Shown here piece after piece: positions 10,303 through 18,285 of a DNA stretch of 28,743 nucleotides. Location of the stretch: the NCBI GenBank assembly GCA_028871195.1, contig JAGWNT010000047.1, positions 1 to 28,743 of the forward strand, given 5' to 3'. Under the pieces are notes generated by a model, which did not search any database, was not told the DNA's origin, and worked only from the letters and a program-made list of their open reading frames with translations. Made by a program: the position numbers and the translations under genes. The stretch comes from REEB85 sp018971455. GTDB taxonomy: Bacteria > Pseudomonadota > Alphaproteobacteria > Acetobacterales > Acetobacteraceae. Within the stretch, counting starts at the first letter, position 1. Every line of letters begins with the position of its first letter.

Positions 10303-11214
10303 ATGAAGGGCCTGTTCATCGACGCCGGCACGGAACTCGCCGACATCTACGCCAAGGTGGTGCGGCCGGGTGACCCCGCCGTGACGGTCAACCGCCAGGA
10401 GCAGGTCGAACCCGCCGATCTGCCGGCGCTTCTCGCAGGCTACGATTTCGTGCTCGACGACCACAGCCATATGCCGACCGACCAGCTTCGCGCCTGCAAG
10501 CAGCTGCGCCACGTCATCTTCCTCGGCACCGGCGCGCGCAGCTACATGAACCCCGAAGAGCTGGCCGCGCTCGGCATCACCGTCCACATCATCAAGGGCT
10601 ATGGCGACATCGCGGTGGCCGAGCACGCCATCGCCCTGATGTGGGCGGCGGCCCGCGGGCTGGCCGCCATGGATCGCGGCGTGCGCGCCGGCGGCTGGCC
10701 GCGCACCGAGGGCGTGCAGCTCACCGGCAAGACCATCGGGCTGCTCGGCTTCGGCGGCATCGCCGCCGAGGTCGCCCGCATCGCCGGCGGCGCGGGCATG
10801 CGCGTCCTGGCCTGGAACCGTAGCCCGAAATCCGCGCCCGGCGTTACTTTCGTCGATCTCGACACGCTGCTCGCCGAGAGCCATGTGCTCAGCCTGCATT
10901 TGCTGCTCAACGACGAGACCCGCGGCTTCCTCGGCGCCGAACGCCTGGCCCGGCTGCGCCCCGGCGCGATTCTGGTCAACACCGCCCGCGGCGCGCTGAT
11001 CGACGAGCCCGCCCTGATCGCCGCCCTGCAATCCAACCATATCGGTCACGCCGCCCTCGACGTGTTCGACACCGAACCCCTGCCGGCCGGCCACGCGCTC
11101 ACCCGGCTCGAGAACGTCACCCTCTCCGCCCACAGCGCCTTCCGGACCCCCGAAGCCAGCGAGACCCTCATTCGCCGCGCCCTCGACATCGCCTGCACCG
11201 TAGCGGGAGGGTAG
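10303..11214 (+). CDS. D-2-hydroxyacid dehydrogenase (NAD(P)-binding)
   Basis: A 303-residue member of the D-isomer-specific 2-hydroxyacid dehydrogenases, which interconvert 2-oxo acids and D-2-hydroxy acids. The nucleotide-binding motif is GLLGFGGIAAEVARI (GFGGI at 149-153). The catalytic triad is complete: R229 in NTARGALID, E258 in VFDTEPLP and H277 in LSAHSAFRTPE. The ATG at 10303 has GGAG just upstream, and the N-terminus MKGLFIDAGTELADIY fits; an upstream ATG in frame at 10231 is judged spurious. The substrate (glycerate, phosphoglycerate, hydroxypyruvate or another) cannot be told from the sequence. It is a single-gene unit followed by a tRNA gene. Confidence 0.88.
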   Translation: MKGLFIDAGTELADIYAKVVRPGDPAVTVNRQEQVEPADLPALLAGYDFVLDDHSHMPTDQLRACKQLRHVIFLGTGARSYMNPEELAALGITVHIIKGYGDIAVAEHAIALMWAAARGLAAMDRGVRAGGWPRTEGVQLTGKTIGLLGFGGIAAEVARIAGGAGMRVLAWNRSPKSAPGVTFVDLDTLLAESHVLSLHLLLNDETRGFLGAERLARLRPGAILVNTARGALIDEPALIAALQSNHIGHAALDVFDTEPLPAGHALTRLENVTLSAHSAFRTPEASETLIRRALDIACTVAGG

Positions 11215-11249
11215 GGAGGGCGCGGCGAGGGCGGTGCCCGTTGCCTGAT

Positions 11250-11335
11250 GCGGACGTGGCGAAACTGGTAGACGCAGCAGACTTAAAATCTGCTTCCTTT
11301 CAGGAGTGCGGGTTCGATCCCCGCCGTCCGCACCA
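11250..11335 (+). tRNA. tRNA-Leu (anticodon UAA), CCA encoded
   Basis: A complete cloverleaf can be drawn by eye. The acceptor stem GCGGACG (11250-11256) pairs with CGTCCGC (11325-11331), followed by A73 and a genome-encoded CCA (11333-11335). The anticodon stem GCAGA/TCTGC closes the loop CTTAAAA, giving anticodon TAA at 11284-11286, which reads UUA leucine codons. A long variable arm, as in class II tRNAs, precedes the T-loop GGTTCGATCC. UUA codons are rare in this GC-rich sequence. tRNA-Leu genes are common integration targets, but no integrase or att duplication is visible here. Confidence 0.97.
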
Positions 11336-11360
11336 GGGCCTCGCCGGGCGCCGCCGGGCT

Positions 11361-12311
11361 TCAGCCCTGCAGGGCGCTCCACATGGCGAGGTCGCGTTCG
11401 GCCGTCCAGATGCGCGGCGTGTCGATGCCGAGCGCCTCGTCATAGGCGCGCGCGACGTTGAAGGGCAGGCAATGCTCATAGATCGCGTAATCGCGGTATT
11501 TCGCGTCGCAGACGTCGCGCGTCGCCTGGAAGGCTTCCTTCAGGCTGCCGCCGCGCGCGGCGATCGCGACCGACGGGCGGAAATGATCGACGAGGAATTG
11601 CCGGGTCAGCGCCAGGCCCTCCTGCACCTTCGCGCGTGACACCAGCGCCGCACCACGGCCGGGCACCAACGCCACCGGGTCGAATGCCGCCATGCGGTCG
11701 AGCGTCGCCGGCCAATCGCCGTAATGGGCATCGCCGCAATAACAGGCGGATTTGTATTCGGCATCGTCACCCGAGAACATCACCTGCGAATCGGCAACCC
11801 AGGCAACGATGTCGCCGGCCGTATGGGCGCGGCCGAGATGCATGAGATCGACCCGCCGCTTGCCGAGATAGATCGTCATCGCCCCGTCGAAGGTCAGGTT
11901 CGGCCAGGTCAGCCCCGGAATGGTCTCGGGATTCTTGAACAGGCGCGGAAAACGCTGCTGCTCGGAGGCCCAGTCCTCCGCGCCGCGCTCGTTGATCATG
12001 GCGCGGCATTTCGTCGAGGCGACGATGTTCGGCGCGCCGAAGCCCGAGGCGCCCAGCACGCGCACGGCGTGGTAGTGCGAAAGCACGACGTGGCTGATCG
12101 GCTTGTCGGTGACGCCGCGGATCAGCTCGACGACGCGCCGGGCCGCCACCGGCGTCGCCTGCGCGTCGATGACCATGGCGCTCTCGTCGCCGATGATGAC
12201 CCCGGTATTCGGGTCGCCCTCGGCGGTGAAGGCATAGAGCCCCGGCCCGACTTCGTCGAATGAGATCTTCTTCTCCGCGAGATCCGTGGTGGATGCGAAA
12301 CCTTTGGCCAT
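11361..12311 (-). CDS. Metallo-beta-lactamase-fold protein with degenerate second metal site
   Basis: A 316-residue MBL-fold protein, the last gene of the homogentisate operon, 53 bases after fahA. The first-metal ligands are kept: H79 and H81 in LSHYHAVRVLG and H163 in HLGRAHTAGD. The bridging aspartate is in MFSGDD (D182). However, the usual HxHxDH reads HYHAVR (V83, R84), and the usual PGHG reads PGRG (R219). All three second-metal ligands are therefore gone. The start ATG at 12311 begins MAKGFASTTDLAEKK; a longer frame upstream would run into the fahA-MBL spacer. Its role in aromatic catabolism is unknown. Possibilities are a lactone or thioester hydrolase or a redox or nitrosative-stress protein. 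Confidence 0.85.
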   Translation of the reverse strand: MAKGFASTTDLAEKKISFDEVGPGLYAFTAEGDPNTGVIIGDESAMVIDAQATPVAARRVVELIRGVTDKPISHVVLSHYHAVRVLGASGFGAPNIVASTKCRAMINERGAEDWASEQQRFPRLFKNPETIPGLTWPNLTFDGAMTIYLGKRRVDLMHLGRAHTAGDIVAWVADSQVMFSGDDAEYKSACYCGDAHYGDWPATLDRMAAFDPVALVPGRGAALVSRAKVQEGLALTRQFLVDHFRPSVAIAARGGSLKEAFQATRDVCDAKYRDYAIYEHCLPFNVARAYDEALGIDTPRIWTAERDLAMWSALQG

Positions 12312-12364
12312 GACTCTCTCCCTTGCTACCTCCGCGCCGGAGCGGCGGAGGCCGTCTGTTCCGT

Positions 12365-13651
12365 TCAGCCGCGCGGCGCCGGCAGAATGCGCCCGCGCGC
12401 CTCGCCGAAGCCGATCCGATAGCCCGCGCCCTCGCACCATCCGCGCATGATGATCTCGTCGCCATCCTCGATGAAGCCGCGCCGACCGTCACCGTGCAGG
12501 GTGAGCGGCTGGGCGCCGTTGCGCGTCATCTCCAGCAGCGAGCCGAGACTGTCCGGCGTCGGGCCGGAGATGGTGCCCGAGCCGAGCAGGTCGCCCACAT
12601 TCATCGGGCAGCCGCCGATGGCATGATGGGTGAGCTGTTGTGCCGCCGAATAATACATGTGGCGGAAATTGGTGTGGCTGATCGCCGTTTCCTCCGCCAC
12701 GCCGGTGGGCCGCATCGCCACTTCCAGTCGGATGTCGAAATTGTTCGGCGTCGCCTCGGCCAGATAGGGCAGCAGCGGCGTGACGCGCGGCGGCGTGCCG
12801 ACGCGGAAGGGCTCCAGCGCCTCGCTCGTCACCACCCAGGGCGAGATGGTGGTGGCGAAGGCCTTGGACTGGAACGGCCCGAGCGGCACGTATTCCCATT
12901 GCTGGATGTCGCGCGCCGACCAGTCGTTGAGCAGCACGTAGCCGAAGATCATGTCGTAGGCCTGCGCGGTCGTTACCGGTGTGCCCATGGCGCTCGGCAC
13001 ACCGACGATGGCGCCGATCTCAAGCTCGAAATCGAGCCGCCGGCAGGCCGCGAGAACCGGCGCCTCGGCCTCCGGCGGTTTGATCTGCCCGAGCGGCCGG
13101 CGGATGTCGGTGCCGCTCACCACCACGGAGCTGGCGCGCCCGTTATAGCCGATCGGAATATGCAGCCAGTTCGCCGTGAGCGCGTTCTTGGGGTCGCGGA
13201 ACAGGCTGCCGACATTGGTGGCGTGGTCCTTGGACGCGTAGAAATCGGTGAAGCCGCGCACGGCGATGGGCAGGTGCATCCGCGCCGCGTGCTGGGGCAC
13301 CATCGCCCGGCCGCGCAGCGCCGGGTCGTCGCGCAGCGGGCTGCCCGCGGCGTCGAGCAGCCCGGCGATACGCGCCCGCATCGCCTGCCAGGCCTGCGGC
13401 CCGCGCGCCATGAAGGCGTTGATGTCGGGCTGGTCGAAAACGCGCGGCCCGGCGGCCGGAGGGAGCAGCCCGGCCTCCTCCAGCACGGCAAGGTCGAGGA
13501 TCATCTCGCCGATGGCAACGCCGACGCGGCGCGAACCGTCCCCGACGCTGAAGACGCCATAAGGCAGATTCTGGATCGGGAAGGCGGCCTCCGGCCGGTT
13601 CGCCGACTCGACCCAGCTCCGCCGCGCCGGGTCATGGGTGGGGTTCAGCAT
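12365..13651 (-). CDS. fahA: Fumarylacetoacetase
   Basis: This enzyme hydrolyses fumarylacetoacetate to fumarate and acetoacetate, the last step of homogentisate catabolism. The 428-residue protein matches full-length FAH. Active-site residues known from the mouse enzyme (recalled numbering) are all present at a constant +10 offset. They are D136 and H143 in DFYASKDHATNVG, E209 and E211 in DFELEIGAIVG, and D243 in LLNDWSARDIQQWEY. The ATG at 13651 (MLNPTHDPARRSW) is preferred over an in-frame start 21 codons upstream, which would lie inside hmgA. It follows hmgA by 10 bases. The fumarate it releases joins the TCA cycle, whose genes lie in the left part of the window. Confidence 0.96.
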   Translation of the reverse strand: MLNPTHDPARRSWVESANRPEAAFPIQNLPYGVFSVGDGSRRVGVAIGEMILDLAVLEEAGLLPPAAGPRVFDQPDINAFMARGPQAWQAMRARIAGLLDAAGSPLRDDPALRGRAMVPQHAARMHLPIAVRGFTDFYASKDHATNVGSLFRDPKNALTANWLHIPIGYNGRASSVVVSGTDIRRPLGQIKPPEAEAPVLAACRRLDFELEIGAIVGVPSAMGTPVTTAQAYDMIFGYVLLNDWSARDIQQWEYVPLGPFQSKAFATTISPWVVTSEALEPFRVGTPPRVTPLLPYLAEATPNNFDIRLEVAMRPTGVAEETAISHTNFRHMYYSAAQQLTHHAIGGCPMNVGDLLGSGTISGPTPDSLGSLLEMTRNGAQPLTLHGDGRRGFIEDGDEIIMRGWCEGAGYRIGFGEARGRILPAPRG

Positions 13652-13661
13652 CGCCGCGCCC

Positions 13662-15023
13662 TCACCGCTTGCCCGGATCGAAATGCTTGCGGATGCCGCT
13701 CCAGCAATCGACATAATCGCGCTGACGGGTCGGCAGTTCGGCCGCGTATTTGGTCATCCGCTGGGGGAACCGGGTCTCGAGCATGAACGCCATGGTGTCG
13801 GTCTGGCGCACCGGCGCCAGCTCCATGTTGCTGGCATGCTCGAACGCCTCGGCATCCGGGCCGTGCGGCAGCATGCAGTTGTGCAGGCTCATCCCGCCCG
13901 GCACGAAGCCCTTCGGCTTGGCGTCGTAAACGCCCCCGATGAGCCCCATGAACTCGCTCATGACGTTCATGTGGTACCAGGGCGGGCGGAAGGTGTTCTC
14001 GGCGACCATCCAGCGATCGCAGAACACCACGAAATCGATGTTTGCCGTGCCGGGCGTCTCGGAAGGCGAGGTCATGACCGTGAAGATTGACGGATCGGCG
14101 TGATCGTAGAGGATCGGGCCGACCGGCGAGTAATGCCGCAGATCGTATTTGTAGGGCGCGTAATTGCCGTGCCACGCGACGACATCGAGCGGCGAGTGCG
14201 CCAGCTCCGTGCGCCACATCGTGCCGCCCCATTTGACGAACATCTCGCAGGCACCGTCACGATCCTCATAGGCGGCGACGGGCGTGAGGAAGTCGCGCTG
14301 GTTGGCCATGCAGTTGGCGCCGATCGGCCCGCGCTCCGGCAGGGTGAAGGCCGCCCCGTAATTCTCGCACAGATAGCCGCGCGCCGCGGTGGTTCCGGCG
14401 CCGAGCTCGACGCGGATCTTCACGCCGCGGGGAATGACGACGATCTCGCAGGGCTCGGCGTCGATGATGCCGAACTCGGTCGCGATGCGGATATGCCCCT
14501 GCTGCGGGATGAACATCATCTCGCCATCGGCATTGTAGAAATACTGATCCGTCATCGACCGGGTGATGAGATAGACATGCGCCCCCATGCCGCCCATCGC
14601 GCCGGCGTCACCCGCCGTCGTCATGCTGTGCACGCCCTGCAAGAAGGTCATCGCCTCTGTCGGCAGTGGCGGCGGATCCCAGCGCATCGGCGCCGGCGCA
14701 ATTTCGATTTCCGGGCAGGGTGCCGTCCGCCACTGGCCGAGCCCGACCTTCTCGAACTGGCCCCAGTGCTTGACGGTGGGGCGGATGCGGTAGAGCCACG
14801 AGCGCTCATTGGCGACGCGCGGCGCCGTGAAGGGGGAGCCCGAAAGCTGCTCGGCATAGAGGCCGTAGGGGCATTTTTGCGGACTGTTGCGGCCAACGGG
14901 CAGTGCGCCGGGTAGCGCCTCGCTTTCGAATCCGTTGCCGAAGCCGGACATGTAGCCGCGGTTGCCCTCGGCGATGGAGGCCGCCTGCTCCCGGGCGGGC
15001 CGGGCGATGCTGCGCTTGCTCAT
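13662..15023 (-). CDS. hmgA: Homogentisate 1,2-dioxygenase
   Basis: A non-heme Fe(II) ring-cleavage dioxygenase converting homogentisate plus O2 to maleylacetoacetate. The 453-residue protein contains the family signatures GYMSGFGNGFESEA and NSPQKCPYGLYAEQLSG. The iron ligands are H351 (PWYHMN), E357 (SEFMG) and H387 (LPHGPD), and the catalytic base is H308 (YDHADPSIF). These spacings equal those of the human enzyme (H335, E341, H371, H292). The start MSKRSIARPAREQ at 15023 lies 40 bases after the small DUF2783 gene. Its place directly behind an FAD hydroxylase implies that homogentisate is made locally from an imported aromatic acid rather than only from tyrosine. Confidence 0.97.
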   Translation of the reverse strand: MSKRSIARPAREQAASIAEGNRGYMSGFGNGFESEALPGALPVGRNSPQKCPYGLYAEQLSGSPFTAPRVANERSWLYRIRPTVKHWGQFEKVGLGQWRTAPCPEIEIAPAPMRWDPPPLPTEAMTFLQGVHSMTTAGDAGAMGGMGAHVYLITRSMTDQYFYNADGEMMFIPQQGHIRIATEFGIIDAEPCEIVVIPRGVKIRVELGAGTTAARGYLCENYGAAFTLPERGPIGANCMANQRDFLTPVAAYEDRDGACEMFVKWGGTMWRTELAHSPLDVVAWHGNYAPYKYDLRHYSPVGPILYDHADPSIFTVMTSPSETPGTANIDFVVFCDRWMVAENTFRPPWYHMNVMSEFMGLIGGVYDAKPKGFVPGGMSLHNCMLPHGPDAEAFEHASNMELAPVRQTDTMAFMLETRFPQRMTKYAAELPTRQRDYVDCWSGIRKHFDPGKR

Positions 15024-15063
15024 GGCTGTTCCTTTCTGTCGTCGTCTCGTGCAGTCCGGCGGC

Positions 15064-15261
15064 TCATTCGCCCTGCCGGGCGCGGGTCATGGCTTCCCTC
15101 AGGATCGTCAGGTCGCCGATATGGTTGGCCAGCAGCAGGATGAGCTTGGCATTGACCATGCGGCTTTGCTCGTCACTGAGATCGCGATGCATCTCGATCA
15201 GGGCTTCGTAGAAATCATCCGGCGCGGCGATGTTGGCCGCGGTGTTCAGCGTGTTCGCCAT
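15064..15261 (-). CDS. DUF2783 small protein, putative coupling partner of the FAD hydroxylase
   Basis: A 65-residue, probably all-helical protein beginning MANTLNTAANIAAPDDFYEA, with the core NAKLILLLANHIGD. It matches my recollection of the DUF2783 family. It lies 10 bases after the FAD hydroxylase stop and before hmgA. In Pseudomonas putida U, 3-hydroxyphenylacetate 6-hydroxylase is reported to need a large flavoprotein (MhaA) and a ~65-residue component (MhaB). Size and gene order here fit that pairing, so this is likely an MhaB-like subunit, though I could not align the sequences. A second copy sits beside the second hydroxylase at 22991-23185, with the shared motif AKLxLLLA. Confidence 0.8.
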   Translation of the reverse strand: MANTLNTAANIAAPDDFYEALIEMHRDLSDEQSRMVNAKLILLLANHIGDLTILREAMTRARQGE

Positions 15262-15271
15262 GCTTGCCTCC

Positions 15272-16918
15272 TCAGGACCGGGCGGTGGCGCGCGCCAGTG
15301 CCGCGGCCACACGCGCCGGATCGAATTCGCGCCAGCGCGCGCAGACATGCTGGTCCGGGCGCAGCAGATAGGTGGTGCCTGGGCGCGCGTCGTAGCGCGC
15401 GGCGAGCAGCCCGGCCGCATCCTCGAGAACCGTCTCGCCGCCGGCGTGCGTCCGGCCGTCACCCTCGCGCAGCACGCGCACCACACGCAGCGGAATCCCC
15501 CCGCACGGCACCGCCCCCACCGCGCCTTCGCCGAAGGTGACGAGCGTGAACTCGTCGCCGACCGTGGCGAGGAACCAGCCCGGTGCGCCGTCGCGCCGAA
15601 CCGGGGCATCGGCGGCCGGCGCGCCCGGAACCATCAATCCGGCGAAGGGCTCGGAGTCGGGCGTGTTGAGGCTCGATCCGCGCAAGGTCGCCGGCACCGA
15701 GAGCCGGCCGGAATTGACCAGCTGGCGGGCGAAGGCATGCTCCTTGGACAGCTTCAGCACGGCATCGCGGAAGGTGCGGCTGACCTCGCTTTTCGGGGTG
15801 ATGAAATCGGTCGCCCGCGTCGAGTTGAGGATGTTCTCGTCGGCGGCGTATTCGCGCTCGCGCGCATAGCTGTCGAGCAGCGCATCCGGCGCCTGGCCGG
15901 CCAGCACGAGACGCAGCTTCCAAGCCAGGTTCTCGGCATCCTGCACGCCGCTATTGGCGCCACGCGCGCCGAAGGGCGAGACGCCATGCGCGCTGTCACC
16001 GGCGAAGATCACCCGCCCATGGCGGAATTTTTCCATGCGCAGGCAGGCGAAGGTATAGACGCTGCACCATTCGAGATCGAACGCGACCTCATGGCCGAGC
16101 AGCGCCTGCACGCGCGGAATGACGCGCTCGGGCTGCATCTCGGCCTTGGGGTCGGCCTCCCAGCCAAGCTGGAAATCGATGCGCCAGACATTGTCGGGCT
16201 GACGGTGCAGCAGCACGGATTGGTGGCGGTGAAAGGGCGGGTCGAACCAGAACCATCGCTCGGTCGGAAACTCCGCCTTCATCTTCACATCGGCGATGAG
16301 GAAGCGGTCGCGGAAGACGCGCCCCTTGCTTTCCAGACCCATGAGGTTGCGCACCGGGCTGCGCGACCCGTCGGCGGCGACGAGATAGTCGCAGAGCAAC
16401 TCATAGGGGCCGTCCGGCGTCTCGATGGTCAGCTGCACGCCATCGTCGCGCTGCTCCAGCCCGGTGACCTTGTTCTTCCAGCGGATGTCGAGATTGCCGA
16501 GCGCGCGCGCACGGTCCAGCAGATAGCCCTCGGCGTAGTATTGCTGGAGGTTGATGAAGGCCGGACGGCGATAACCGCTCTCGGGAAGCAGATTGAAGGA
16601 ATAGACCTGTTCCTCCTGGAAGAAGATCTTGCCGAGATTCCACGACACGCCCGTCTCGACCATGCGCTCGCCGCAGCCGAGCCGGTCCCAGATCTCCAGC
16701 GTGCGCTTGGCAAAGCAGATTGCCCGCGACCCCACCGAGAGCGTGTTGTCGTCATCGAGCAGCACGACGGCCACCCCCTGCTGCGCCAGATCGATCGCCA
16801 ACGACAGGCCCACCGGGCCGGCGCCGACGATGATGACCGGATGGTGCACAGGACTGGCGGCGCGCTGGTCGGGCGAGGCGACGTAATCGAGTGTGAGCGT
16901 CTGGTAGTCGATCTGCAT
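15272..16918 (-). CDS. FAD-dependent aromatic hydroxylase (group A), MhaA-like
   Basis: A 548-residue single-component-type flavoprotein monooxygenase that would hydroxylate an aromatic acid using NAD(P)H and O2. The three fingerprints are FAD GAGPVG (32-37), the DG motif YLVAADGSRSPVR (D183-G184), and the GD motif VIFAGDSAHGVSPFGARG (G307-D308). The C-terminal ~150 residues form the thioredoxin-like domain typical of MhpA/phenol-hydroxylase relatives (YLLRPDQHVCARW). Flanked by an ABC importer, a DUF2783 gene, hmgA and fahA, its most likely product is homogentisate. That makes 3-hydroxyphenylacetate 6-hydroxylase the leading guess. Automatic annotation may call it MhpA-like; the context argues against the meta-cleavage pathway. 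Confidence 0.85.
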   Translation of the reverse strand: MQIDYQTLTLDYVASPDQRAASPVHHPVIIVGAGPVGLSLAIDLAQQGVAVVLLDDDNTLSVGSRAICFAKRTLEIWDRLGCGERMVETGVSWNLGKIFFQEEQVYSFNLLPESGYRRPAFINLQQYYAEGYLLDRARALGNLDIRWKNKVTGLEQRDDGVQLTIETPDGPYELLCDYLVAADGSRSPVRNLMGLESKGRVFRDRFLIADVKMKAEFPTERWFWFDPPFHRHQSVLLHRQPDNVWRIDFQLGWEADPKAEMQPERVIPRVQALLGHEVAFDLEWCSVYTFACLRMEKFRHGRVIFAGDSAHGVSPFGARGANSGVQDAENLAWKLRLVLAGQAPDALLDSYAREREYAADENILNSTRATDFITPKSEVSRTFRDAVLKLSKEHAFARQLVNSGRLSVPATLRGSSLNTPDSEPFAGLMVPGAPAADAPVRRDGAPGWFLATVGDEFTLVTFGEGAVGAVPCGGIPLRVVRVLREGDGRTHAGGETVLEDAAGLLAARYDARPGTTYLLRPDQHVCARWREFDPARVAAALARATARS

Positions 16919-16950
16919 GGACGTGTCCCGATATCCCTGGCGTTGTCCGG

Positions 16951-18282
16951 CTACATGCCGAGATAGGCTTTCTTGACCTGCTCATTGTCGAGCAGATCCG
17001 GCCCGGTTCCGCTGAGCAGAATGCGGCCGGTTTCCATGACGTAGCCGCGATCGGCGATGGCCAGCGCCGCGCGCGCATTCTGCTCGACCAGCAGGATGGT
17101 GATGCCGCTGTCGCGCAGCCGGCAGACGATGCGGAAGATCTCCTCGACGATTAGCGGCGCGAGACCCATGCTCGGCTCGTCGAGCAGCAGAAGCCGGGGC
17201 TTGCCCATCAACGCGCGCCCGAGCGCGAGCATCTGCTGCTGCCCGCCCGAAAGCGTTCCCGCCGGTAGCCGGCGCTTCTCCTCCAGCACCGGAAAGAGGG
17301 CGTAGATCTCGCCGAGCCCGGAGGCGATCTCGCCGGCCGGCCGCGTATGCGCGCCCATCAGCAGATTGTCCTCGATGCTCATCGGCGCGAAGACCTGCCG
17401 CCCCTCGGGAACCTGGCAGATGCCAGCACGCACCCGCGCTTCCGGAGCAAGTCGCGTCATCGTGCGGCCAGCGAAGGTGACGTCGCCGCCGGTCACCGGC
17501 TGCACGCCGGACAGGCAGCGCAGCAGGGTCGTCTTGCCGGCCCCGTTCGCGCCGACGAGGACGACGAGCTGGCCCGCATGCACTTCGAGCGAGACGTCGC
17601 GCAGCGCCTCGATGCGCCCGTAGCGCGTGCTGATGCCGCGCACCGCGAGCATCGGCTCGCCGGTCGGCGCGGCGACGGCGCGGCGCCCGGCGATCGGCAG
17701 CACGTCGCGCTGTCCGCCCAGTCCGAACGGGGCAGGCAGAAGCTGGGTGATGCGCTCGCGCAGCTCGGCGATGCGGGCATCGCCGTGAGCGACATCGAGC
17801 GGATCGGCATGCGCGGCGAAGGCCGCATCGACGTCATCCCAGTCCTCGGCGGTCAACGCCTCCCGGGCCAGCGCGAAGGTGCCCTCCTCCTCGAGGCGCA
17901 TATGCTCGTCGAGATGTTGGCGGAAGCTGTGGATTTCGGCCACCAGCCGGCCGATCTGCGGGGCGGCGGCGATGCCGGGTTCGAGCAGCATGCGCTTCAT
18001 CGTCTCGAGCTGCCGCGGGCCCATTTCGTGATCGCGATGCAGGCGGTCGAGAACGGCGCCGGCGGCGTTGCTGCGCTGGCGCAGCCTGGCGAAGAGGAAA
18101 TCATCCTCCTTGGGGTGGTGGAAGCGCTCGGTGAAGGTTTCGAAATAGGCGATGATGAGATCGGCCGTGTGCAGGTCGGCGGCACTGGCGCCGCCGCCAA
18201 TGGTCTCGGCGAGCGCGCCGAGCGCGCTGGCCAGCCGCCGCATGTTGGCGTGCTCCGCCTCGATGATGTCCAGTGCGCGCAT
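16951..18282 (-). CDS. Hemerythrin-domain/LivF fusion: ABC importer ATPase with N-terminal HHE domain
   Basis: A 443-residue protein combining two domains in one uninterrupted frame. Residues 1-180 form a hemerythrin-like four-helix domain with a full ligand set: H11 (EAEHANM), H55/H56 and E59 (RFHHPKEDDF), H85 (HRDHEMG), H123, H127 and E131 (RQHLDEHMRLEEE). Residues ~211-443 form a complete LivF-type ATPase: Walker A GANGAGKTT (244-252), LSGGQQQM (344), Walker B LLLLDEPSMGLAP (364). Normal LivF has ~235 residues. The start MRALDIIEAEH lies 3 bases after livG, and the stop lies 32 bases before the hydroxylase. An internal ATG at 17652 could give LivF alone, but it has only a weak upstream GGCGAG. 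The HHE domain could sense O2, NO or iron and gate uptake; that is inference. Confidence 0.93.
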   Translation of the reverse strand: MRALDIIEAEHANMRRLASALGALAETIGGGASAADLHTADLIIAYFETFTERFHHPKEDDFLFARLRQRSNAAGAVLDRLHRDHEMGPRQLETMKRMLLEPGIAAAPQIGRLVAEIHSFRQHLDEHMRLEEEGTFALAREALTAEDWDDVDAAFAAHADPLDVAHGDARIAELRERITQLLPAPFGLGGQRDVLPIAGRRAVAAPTGEPMLAVRGISTRYGRIEALRDVSLEVHAGQLVVLVGANGAGKTTLLRCLSGVQPVTGGDVTFAGRTMTRLAPEARVRAGICQVPEGRQVFAPMSIEDNLLMGAHTRPAGEIASGLGEIYALFPVLEEKRRLPAGTLSGGQQQMLALGRALMGKPRLLLLDEPSMGLAPLIVEEIFRIVCRLRDSGITILLVEQNARAALAIADRGYVMETGRILLSGTGPDLLDNEQVKKAYLGM

Positions 18283-18285
18283 GGC

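Noticed and set aside
11250..11335. tRNA-Leu considered as an integration site of a mobile element
   Set aside because: No integrase, direct repeat of the tRNA 3' end or change in gene content is seen beside it.
10228..11382. Minus-strand open frame crossing the hydroxyacid dehydrogenase and tRNA-Leu
   Set aside because: It would run through a tRNA gene and opposite a gene with a complete catalytic triad.
15272..16918. Hydroxylase considered as MhpA of the 3-(3-hydroxyphenyl)propionate meta-cleavage pathway
   Set aside because: No extradiol dioxygenase or hydrolase genes accompany it; hmgA, fahA and a DUF2783 gene follow instead.
16951..17652. LivF domain considered as a separate gene starting at the internal ATG 17652
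   Set aside because: The frame is continuous with the hemerythrin part and the internal ATG has only a weak ribosome-binding site; a secondary internal start cannot be excluded.
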